From positions 11,348 to 25,429 of the forward strand of contig DBXA01000127.1 in the NCBI GenBank assembly GCA_002309235.1: a stretch of DNA of 14,082 bases, given 5' to 3'. A model generated the notes under the pieces. The model was not told the origin of the DNA and did not search any database. It worked only from the letters and a program-made list of their open reading frames with translations. The position numbers and the translations under genes were made by a program. Every line of letters begins with the position of its first letter. The stretch's first letter is position 1. The stretch comes from Christensenella sp. UBA1224. GTDB taxonomy: Bacteria > Bacillota > Clostridia > Christensenellales > Aristaeellaceae. Positions 6,980-12,736 of the stretch are shown here, piece after piece.

Positions 6980-8164
6980 ATGACGGCAAACCGCACCCCT
7001 ATGGGATTCAACACCTGGAACACCTTCGGTACGAACATCTCCGACAAGCTCATACGCGAGACTGCGGATATGATGGTGAAAAAAGGCTATCTTGCTGCCG
7101 GATATGAATATCTCGTCATAGACGACTGCTGGCAGGAAAAGGACCGTTCACCTGAGGGACGCATCGTGCCGGACCACAACAAATTCCCCGAGGGCATAAA
7201 ACCCGTGGCTGATTATGTTCATTCAAAGGGTCTGAAATTCGGCATCTATTCGGACGCCGGCGTGCGTACCTGCGCAGGCTTCCCCGGAAGCTATGACCAT
7301 GAGTACATCGATGCCGCCACCTTTGCGGAATGGGGCGTAGATTTCCTCAAATACGATTTCTGTCACTTCCCCAACGGAGGAGACTGCAAAAGCCGTTACC
7401 TGACCATGGCTATGGCGCTGCGCTCCTGCGGACGTGACATCCTCTTCTCCGCCTGCAACTGGGGCAAGGAAGACCCCTGGGACTGGATGCGCTCCATCGG
7501 CGCGCACATGTACCGCTCCACCGGCGATATCATCGATACCTTCCGCTCCTTTACCGATATCATCAAGATGCAGCTGCCCCATTTCTCTTCCAACGCGCCC
7601 GGCTGCTACAACGATATCGACATGCTGACTGTGGGCATGTACGGGAAGGGCAATGTAGGCCTCGGCGCGGCATGCACGGACAAGGAATACCGCATGCAGT
7701 TCGCTCTCTGGTGTCTGATGGGCGCTCCTCTCATGCTGGGCGGTGACCTGCGCAATATGAACGAATACTGCGAGAAGCTGCTCCTCAACAAAGACCTGAT
7801 CGCCATCAACCAGGATGAAGAATGCCGTCCGCCTTATGTAGTCAGCAAGCCCGGCATCTTCCACTTTGTAAAGGAACCGAAGGAGGGCGAATCCGCCTTC
7901 CAGTTTATCGAGGATAAGGCGCTCGTGCTGCTCAAGCAGCTCTCAGGCGGCGAATTTGCCCTTGCCTTTGTAAACATGTTCGAGGAGACCACCCCTATGG
8001 AGGTCCTGTTCGCAGACGCAGGCGTCCCATACGCTTCCGGCTTCGACGTGGAGATGACAGATGTCTTTACCGGTGAAAGGTTCACCCAGCAGCGCGATGT
8101 GTTCACTGCCCCTGTGGACGGGCACGATATAAAGCTGTACCGCTGCCGCCTGGTAAAGCGTTGA
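6980..8164 (+). CDS. GH27 alpha-galactosidase, cytoplasmic
   Basis: 394-residue retaining alpha-galactosidase of glycoside hydrolase family 27, releasing terminal alpha-linked galactose. The TIM-barrel part carries PMGFNTWNTFG (7-17), YLVIDDCWQ (44-52), GIYSDAGVRTCAGFPG (88-103), and WGVDFLKYDFC (118-128) with nucleophile Asp126. YRSTGDI (178-184) follows, where Asp183 aligns with the acid/base Asp of the family's RxxxDI motif. CYNDIDMLTVG (209-219) and GGDLRNM (254-260) are also family blocks. A C-terminal beta-sandwich domain (about 300-394) completes the usual length. There is no signal peptide, so imported sugar is the substrate. ATG 6980 is chosen because AAGGAG lies at 6965-6970; the frame is open upstream to 6770, but that part overlaps the lipoprotein gene. 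GH27 also contains N-acetylgalactosaminidases and beta-arabinopyranosidases, which the sequence alone does not fully exclude. Confidence 0.93.
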   Translation: MTANRTPMGFNTWNTFGTNISDKLIRETADMMVKKGYLAAGYEYLVIDDCWQEKDRSPEGRIVPDHNKFPEGIKPVADYVHSKGLKFGIYSDAGVRTCAGFPGSYDHEYIDAATFAEWGVDFLKYDFCHFPNGGDCKSRYLTMAMALRSCGRDILFSACNWGKEDPWDWMRSIGAHMYRSTGDIIDTFRSFTDIIKMQLPHFSSNAPGCYNDIDMLTVGMYGKGNVGLGAACTDKEYRMQFALWCLMGAPLMLGGDLRNMNEYCEKLLLNKDLIAINQDEECRPPYVVSKPGIFHFVKEPKEGESAFQFIEDKALVLLKQLSGGEFALAFVNMFEETTPMEVLFADAGVPYASGFDVEMTDVFTGERFTQQRDVFTAPVDGHDIKLYRCRLVKR

Positions 8165-8199
8165 TCGCACTGACTGTACAGCAAAGATCGCACAGCGCG

Positions 8200-8243
8200 C
8201 CTCCGGGCTTGGCAATGGCAGGCCTGCCCGGAGGTTTTCTTTA
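8200..8243 (+). terminator. Rho-independent terminator after the GH27 gene
   Basis: 9-bp perfect stem CCTCCGGGC/GCCCGGAGG (8200-8208 with 8226-8234), a 17-base loop with a possible inner GGC/GCC stem, then TTTTCTTTAT. It begins 36 bases after the GH27 stop and closes the RCC1-GH27 unit. Confidence 0.85.
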
Positions 8244-8248
8244 TACTA

Positions 8249-8278
8249 TTGCCCGCTGGGCGGTAAAAGGTGTATAAT
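8249..8278 (+). promoter_or_regulatory. Sigma-A-like promoter of the ProX-like gene
   Basis: A perfect -10 TATAAT (8273-8278) with a weaker -35 TTGCCC (8249-8254, 4 of 6) at 18-base spacing, directly after the preceding terminator. The predicted start near 8285 leaves a very short leader, about 15 bases, just enough for the ribosome binding site. Confidence 0.65.
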
Positions 8279-8300
8279 CAGCCCCGCAAGGGAGGGTGCT

Positions 8301-8807
8301 GTGTTGGAGATCTATGATGAAGTGTTTGCTTATCTGAGAAGCGCGCAGATCGCTTTTGACCTGATTCGCCATGATCCCGTCAGCAATATGGAGGAATGTA
8401 TGCCGGGCGCCGAAAAGCTCCGTGCCGTCATGCCGCGCAACCTGTTCCTGACGCCCCGGAACCGGAGTGCCTATCACCTAGTGATCGTTCCGCCCTTCGC
8501 TCCCTTCCGCACAGCCGATATCTCAAAGCAGCTCGGTTCCTCACGGCTCAGCTTCGCCCCTCCCGAAAAGCTCATGGAGTACATGCGCACACAGCCGGGA
8601 GCCATAAGCCCGATGGGGCTCATATTCGATAAGGAAAAACGCGTGCGCTTTGCCATGGACAGAGCCCTGCTCGACGCAGAAAGGCTCGCCTTCCACCCGT
8701 GTATCAGCAGCATGACGCTCGCCATGAGCCGGAAGGACTTTCTGAAATACCTGGGGCTGCTCGGCTATGAGGTCATTACAGTCGATACCTCCGTATCCGG
8801 CAGTTAA
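8301..8807 (+). CDS. ProX/YbaK-like prolyl-tRNA editing-domain protein
   Basis: 168-residue free-standing editing domain of the YbaK/ProX superfamily. Members hydrolyse mischarged aminoacyl-tRNA, mostly Ala- or Cys-tRNA(Pro), in trans. Support is the family-typical run NLFLTPRNRSAYHLVIVPP (47-65), SKQLGSSRLSFAPPEKLMEY (75-94), the glycine-rich PGAISPMGLIFD (98-109) and FHPC (131-134). A Lys in the KNLFL block is normally the key residue; here it is Arg46 (PRNLFL), so activity or specificity may differ. The start is non-ATG: GTG 8301 or TTG 8304. GGAGG at 8291-8295 lies 5 bases from GTG and 8 from TTG, so TTG is favoured by spacing and GTG by codon preference. It has its own promoter and is followed after 48 bases by the next gene on the same strand. 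It has no evident tie to sugar use. Confidence 0.82.
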   Translation: MLEIYDEVFAYLRSAQIAFDLIRHDPVSNMEECMPGAEKLRAVMPRNLFLTPRNRSAYHLVIVPPFAPFRTADISKQLGSSRLSFAPPEKLMEYMRTQPGAISPMGLIFDKEKRVRFAMDRALLDAERLAFHPCISSMTLAMSRKDFLKYLGLLGYEVITVDTSVSGS

Positions 8808-8855
8808 TGAACAGCTTACGACCCAACAAAAACATCCGATAAGGAGACGAACACC

Positions 8856-9428
8856 ATGAATATCAGCTTTGCAAAGGGAGACTGGGATAAGGACTTATTC
8901 GAACAGATCACAAGCCTGCGCACCGACGGGCGGAAGCCGTTTCTGCAGGAGGATGACTCCATCGTAAACGATGACGTACATGACCGGCAGGATCACATGA
9001 CCTACAATTATATAAGCCTGCTTTCGAAGGAATGGTTCAACGCGCCGGCCCGCCTGGAGACAGAATGCTCCTTTGAACGTTTCGGCGCGCCTCTCCTGGT
9101 GCTGAGTGATGATATCATACAAACGGAAGACGGCTATCCCGCCTACGGCCATCATTTCGAGATCGTAGCCTTTGAGGAAGGCTTCAACGTATGGGAGCTG
9201 AACGGACGAGACAAGCCGATACTTTCCGGCAAAGGCCGTTTTCCCGTGCCTGCCGGCACATTCTTTACACTCAGTGCCGCGATACGCGAAGGCCGCGCCG
9301 ATATCACACTGTGCGGGCACACGGAAACCATATCCCTTCCCACTCTTCCTGCCCGTTTCAGGGCAGGCATCACTGCCTGTGAGGGCGTGAACCGCTTCCG
9401 TTCCTTCAATGCGGCTGAAGAGCACTGA
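8856..9428 (+). CDS. Hypothetical protein, beta-rich, 190 residues
   Basis: Not recognised. It is a soluble protein with no signal peptide or membrane segment. The first 55 residues are polar and acidic. From about 66 onward the pattern alternates short beta-strand-like stretches (LETECSFERFG, HHFEIVAFEEGFNVWELN, ITLCGHTETISL) with turns, and ends in RAGITACEGVNRFRSFN. This rhythm resembles concanavalin-like or jelly-roll sandwich domains found in carbohydrate-binding proteins, but that is an impression, not a match. It is probably a real gene: AAGGAG at 8841-8846 gives correct spacing to ATG 8856, codon use looks like its neighbours, and it lies 48 bases after the ProX-like gene with no promoter or terminator between. 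A hairpin follows its stop codon. Confidence 0.75.
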   Translation: MNISFAKGDWDKDLFEQITSLRTDGRKPFLQEDDSIVNDDVHDRQDHMTYNYISLLSKEWFNAPARLETECSFERFGAPLLVLSDDIIQTEDGYPAYGHHFEIVAFEEGFNVWELNGRDKPILSGKGRFPVPAGTFFTLSAAIREGRADITLCGHTETISLPTLPARFRAGITACEGVNRFRSFNAAEEH

Positions 9429-9430
9429 AG

Positions 9431-9463
9431 AAAACCTGTCCGGCGACCCCGGACGGACGTTTT
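9431..9463 (+). terminator. Weak terminator-like hairpin before the serine acetyltransferase gene
   Basis: GTCCGG/CCGGAC (9438-9443 with 9449-9454) around a 5-base loop. It is extended by two flanking pairs (one G-T) and, past a 2-base bulge, by AAAAC/GTTTT (9431-9435 with 9459-9463). It begins 3 bases after a stop codon and ends with only four T, so read-through into the next gene is likely. Confidence 0.5.
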
Positions 9464-9491
9464 GATATAAGATCAGGAGAATGTGCACAAG

Positions 9492-10328
9492 ATGGATCTT
9501 GAAAGGATAATAAACGAGCTCGAGGCAGGCAGATCCGCCTTTCCGGACAGTTTTGGTTCCGATTACGAAGGCTTTCGGGGCAATCTCGAAAAAGCCCTTC
9601 TGTACCTGCTGGACGCCATGTTCCCCACATACAGCAAATACCAGTCCCTGGAAGCAGGTGACGACCCGAGGTCTTATTACCTGCGCATGGCATACCTGCA
9701 CATGCAGGATGCGTTCAGGCCTTTGGGCAGTGATCAGGCTGAAGAGCTGTCACAGCGCCTGATAGGACGCATCCCTTCCGTTTATTCCATACTCCTCACC
9801 GATATCATGGCCGGCTACAAGGGCGACCCGGCCGCAAAGAGCCCGGACGAGATCATACTCACCTACCCCGGCTTCATCGCCATCGCCACGCACAGGATCG
9901 CGCACGAGCTTTATCTGATGGGGCGTACTTTGGAGGCACGCGTCATGTCCGAATACGCCCACCGCAAGACAGGCATCGATATCCACCCCGGCGCCTCGAT
10001 AGGCAAATCCTTCTTTATCGACCACGGCACCGGCGTCGTTATCGGTGAAACAACGGTGATCGGTGAAAATGTGAAGCTGTACCAGCATGTGACGCTCGGC
10101 GCGAAAAGCTTCGCCGCAGCACCGGACGGTTCACTCATCAAGGGGATCAAACGCCATCCGAACATCGGGAACAATGTGATCATATACGCCGGGGCGACGA
10201 TACTCGGCGGGGATGTCACTATAGGTGACAACTGCGTCATCGGCGGCAACGTGTGGCTGACCCACAGCGTGGGACCCGGCATGACAGTCACACAGCGCAG
10301 CATACGCACATCCCCCGGAAACGTCTGA
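9492..10328 (+). CDS. cysE: Serine O-acetyltransferase (CysE/SAT family)
   Basis: 278-residue cytoplasmic enzyme that transfers acetyl from acetyl-CoA to L-serine, making O-acetylserine for cysteine synthesis. A helical N-terminal domain (1-155) precedes the left-handed beta-helix of hexapeptide repeats (about 160-265). Catalytic-site blocks are GIDIHPGASIG (161-171, Asp163) and IDHGTGVVIGET (176-187, His178). LYQHVTLGAKSF (196-207), GIKRHPNIG (218-226) and YAGATILGG (232-240) follow. The insert before KRHPNIG and the long N-terminus suit the larger SAT branch seen in many anaerobes. The C-terminus stops at SIRTSPGNV and lacks the AGVPARIVG block and tail of E. coli CysE, so feedback control may differ. 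Start: AGGAG at 9475-9479 is 12 bases before ATG 9492 but only 3 before GTG 9483, so ATG is preferred. No cysteine synthase gene is adjacent. Confidence 0.9.
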   Translation: MDLERIINELEAGRSAFPDSFGSDYEGFRGNLEKALLYLLDAMFPTYSKYQSLEAGDDPRSYYLRMAYLHMQDAFRPLGSDQAEELSQRLIGRIPSVYSILLTDIMAGYKGDPAAKSPDEIILTYPGFIAIATHRIAHELYLMGRTLEARVMSEYAHRKTGIDIHPGASIGKSFFIDHGTGVVIGETTVIGENVKLYQHVTLGAKSFAAAPDGSLIKGIKRHPNIGNNVIIYAGATILGGDVTIGDNCVIGGNVWLTHSVGPGMTVTQRSIRTSPGNV

Positions 10329-10347
10329 GCTGCGCTCTGCCGCCATC

Positions 10348-10391
10348 AAAAAAAGAGGATGGGGCTTTTCCGGCCTCATCCCCGTTTTTTT
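10348..10391. terminator. Bidirectional terminator between convergent cysE and aldolase genes
   Basis: A7 (10348-10354), then an 11-bp stem with one A-C mismatch and one G-T pair (10355-10365 with 10373-10383), a 7-base loop, and T7 (10385-10391). The A and T runs make it work on both strands. It lies 19 bases after the cysE stop on one side and 6 bases from the aldolase stop on the other. Confidence 0.9.
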
Positions 10392-10397
10392 ATCCCT

Positions 10398-11231
10398 TTA
10401 CATGCCTGCAAAAATGCGCATTGCCTTATCCGCATCCGCCTGCATGGCCTTCTGGGCCGCAAGAGCCAGATCGTGGAAGAAGGTGACATCCTCCTTCGCG
10501 AGCAGTTCTTTCACTGCGGAGGTCCCGGCCTTGGACATATAGCTGTAATAGTTGATCTTCCTTAAGCCGTTCTGAATGCCTTTGCGATAGTCCTCCGGAC
10601 TCACGCCGGAGCCGCCGTGCATGACCAGCGGGAGGCGCGTCCTTTCGGAGAGGACCTTCACCAGCTCCAGATCCAGCACGGGCTTTGACTTGTAGATGCC
10701 GTGGGCCGTACCGAAGCTCGGCGCAAGGGCATCGATACCCGTCTCCGCGCAGAAGGCGACCGCCTGCTCCGGATCCGTATAAACAGGGCCGGATGAAGCA
10801 GATCCGCCTTCACGGGAAGCCAGCGCGCCAAGCTCCGCCTCTACCGCGCAGCCGTAGGCCTTTGCCAGGGCGACTGCTTTTTTTGTATTCGCAAGATTCT
10901 CCTCATAGGGCAAAAGGCTCCCATCGTACATGACGCCGGTAAACCCCAGATCAAGCGCTTCTTTCATATAATCAAAGGATTCGCAGTGATCCAGGTGCAC
11001 ACAGACCGGTATACCGGCGGCTTTCGCTGCCTGCACCATAACAGGGCCTATCTTCCTCAAAGGAGATATCTCCTCATGCAGCTGCGCATGCGCGAGTATG
11101 ACAGGCACGTTAAGGGCCTGTGCCGCATCCAGCACGGCATTCACGCATTCCAGGTCAGGTGTGTTGAATGCGCCTATCGCGCACTTCTTTTCTTCCGCTG
11201 TTTTCAGAATATCCCTGAGACCTACGATCAT
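10398..11231 (-). CDS. Class II ketose-(bis)phosphate aldolase, FBA/GatY family
   Basis: 277-residue zinc-dependent class II aldolase, cleaving a ketose phosphate to dihydroxyacetone phosphate and an aldehyde. Motifs: AHAQLHEE (47-54), VHLDHCES (78-85) with catalytic Asp81 and zinc ligand His82, EAELGAL (131-137), the zinc ligand His177 in FGTAHGIY (173-180), and His205 in VMHGGSGVSPED (203-214), whose glycines and Ser belong to the phosphate site. Where family members such as KbaY/GatY have KVNIATDL or similar, this protein has KINYYSYMS (225-233), changing the Thr/Asp phosphate contacts. It follows the FGGY kinase, and its AAGGAGG (11240-11246) overlaps that gene's stop codon, so translation is coupled. 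Its position after an isomerase and kinase suggests a ketose-1-phosphate substrate rather than housekeeping FBP; that is inference. Confidence 0.88.
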   Translation of the reverse strand: MIVGLRDILKTAEEKKCAIGAFNTPDLECVNAVLDAAQALNVPVILAHAQLHEEISPLRKIGPVMVQAAKAAGIPVCVHLDHCESFDYMKEALDLGFTGVMYDGSLLPYEENLANTKKAVALAKAYGCAVEAELGALASREGGSASSGPVYTDPEQAVAFCAETGIDALAPSFGTAHGIYKSKPVLDLELVKVLSERTRLPLVMHGGSGVSPEDYRKGIQNGLRKINYYSYMSKAGTSAVKELLAKEDVTFFHDLALAAQKAMQADADKAMRIFAGM

Positions 11232-11245
11232 AAGCCGTTCCTCCT

Positions 11246-12736
11246 TTATACAAGCGGGCGCACGGCGCTGTATACGCCTTTGTAGCGCTCGTATACCTTC
11301 ATATACCTTTTATGCATTTCCGGTCTCGGCCGGTACACTTCCGTTTGCTTCACCATGCGGGCTGCGGCATCCTCCAGATCTTCGTATAAGCCCGCGGCAA
11401 TGCCGGTAAGCATGGCCGAACCTACTGTCCCCGCATCCGCGGTCTTCAGGGCCGTGATGGGTATGCCGAGGATATCCGCCTTCATCTGCATCCAGACCTT
11501 TGAACGTGCACCGCCGCCGGTGGCGTTGATCCTGTCAAAGCGTATGCCGGATCCCGCAAGAGCATCGTAGTTGAGCCGCATCTCATAAACTACGCCCTCC
11601 ATACAGGCGCGGTAGATCTGCCCAAGCGTCGTGCCGCTTGTAAGCCCCAGCACGGCGCCTCTTGAGCCGGTATCCATATAGGGAGTCGCCGCCCCTTCAA
11701 AATGCGGGAGCACCAGAAGGCCGGTCGGGCCCGCCTCCGTATACATCCTCTCCAGGTATTCGTTCACGCTGATCCCTTCTGTCCTGGCGAGCTCCTTTTC
11801 CCTGCCGGCAAAGGTATCCGCGCACCAGCTGAGGAGCGCGCCTCCGGTATAGGAAAACGCGTATGCAACGTATTTCCCCGGTACCGCGTACGGCACAACG
11901 GAGAAATACCCCTTTTCCATCACGCCGATATCCGGCAGGCTGTCATAGACAGGCGTCAGGCATTCCACCGTACCTGCCCCGTCAACCGCCGTGCCGGAAT
12001 CAAAGGCGCCTGCGCCGACAGCGGCAGCCACCTGGTCATGGCTGACGGATACGATCACGCAATTTTTGGTAAGTCCCGTCATGCGCACGGCTTCCTCTGT
12101 CAGGCAGCCCGCAGGCGTTCCCGCAGGGACGGGCTTGCTCATGAGGGACGGATCTATACCTGCCGCGGCGAATATCTCGCCGGACCAGGAGAGCGTATTG
12201 ATATCAAAAGCCATGGTACGCGAGGCAAGGGAATAGTCGATCTGCGATCTCCCCGTCAGATGCCTTACCACGTAATCCTCGATCAGATACACATGGCGCG
12301 TCTTCGCGTATATCTCCGGATGGTGCTTTTTCACCCACATGAGCTTGCTGATGGAATACATCTCATGGGGTCTCAGGCCCGTGATGCGCGCGATTCGGTC
12401 TTCCCCCAGCTTATCCGAAAGATACGCGCACTCCTCCGCCCCGCGCGGATCGGTATACAGCATGGCAGGCCGGAGCGGCGTGCCTTCCCCATCCGTCATC
12501 ACGAATGTCTCGCCAAAGCTCGTCACGCCGATACCCGCGATATCCGGGTAACCGGCGGCCATTTCCTTTATGACGGCAAAGACGCAGCCCATGATCACGG
12601 AAACATCCAGTTCATGGCTCCCCGTATCCCTGCGCACCGGGTATTCCCTGTAGGCCCTGCCAAGCTGTTCTCCGGAACCGTCGAATACGGTGAGTTTACA
12701 GCCGGTGGTGCCTATATCAAGCCCTGCGATCCTCAT
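11246..12736 (-). CDS. FGGY-family carbohydrate kinase (xylulokinase/fuculokinase-like)
   Basis: 496-residue ATP-dependent kinase of the FGGY family, phosphorylating a ketose or related sugar. The N-terminal ATPase-fold phosphate loop is GLDIGTTGCKLTVFD (5-19). GVTSFGETFVMTDGEGTPLR is the usual sugar-side block. VSHDQVAAAVGAGAF, near residue 235, carries the catalytic Asp. GAATPYMDTGSRGAVLGL and RINATGGGARSKVWMQMKAD are the C-terminal nucleotide-domain signatures, and TADAGTVGSAMLTGIAAG follows. Length is normal for the family. Its ATG overlaps the isomerase stop codon in the tetranucleotide ATGA, with GGTGGAG upstream, showing tight coupling. The family covers xylulose, ribulose, fuculose, rhamnulose, gluconate and glycerol kinases, so the substrate cannot be read from the sequence. 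Given the flanking isomerase and aldolase, phosphorylation at C1 of a ketose is the best inference. Confidence 0.9.
   Translation of the reverse strand: MRIAGLDIGTTGCKLTVFDGSGEQLGRAYREYPVRRDTGSHELDVSVIMGCVFAVIKEMAAGYPDIAGIGVTSFGETFVMTDGEGTPLRPAMLYTDPRGAEECAYLSDKLGEDRIARITGLRPHEMYSISKLMWVKKHHPEIYAKTRHVYLIEDYVVRHLTGRSQIDYSLASRTMAFDINTLSWSGEIFAAAGIDPSLMSKPVPAGTPAGCLTEEAVRMTGLTKNCVIVSVSHDQVAAAVGAGAFDSGTAVDGAGTVECLTPVYDSLPDIGVMEKGYFSVVPYAVPGKYVAYAFSYTGGALLSWCADTFAGREKELARTEGISVNEYLERMYTEAGPTGLLVLPHFEGAATPYMDTGSRGAVLGLTSGTTLGQIYRACMEGVVYEMRLNYDALAGSGIRFDRINATGGGARSKVWMQMKADILGIPITALKTADAGTVGSAMLTGIAAGLYEDLEDAAARMVKQTEVYRPRPEMHKRYMKVYERYKGVYSAVRPLV

Noticed and set aside
5913..6989. Minus-strand reading frame (358 codons) opposite the RCC1 lipoprotein
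   Set aside because: Its apparent internal repeats simply mirror the RCC1 repeats on the other strand; no start signal.
9466..9471. TATAAG as a -10 box before cysE
   Set aside because: No -35 element at suitable spacing, and the upstream part is the hairpin; more likely read-through from the preceding gene.
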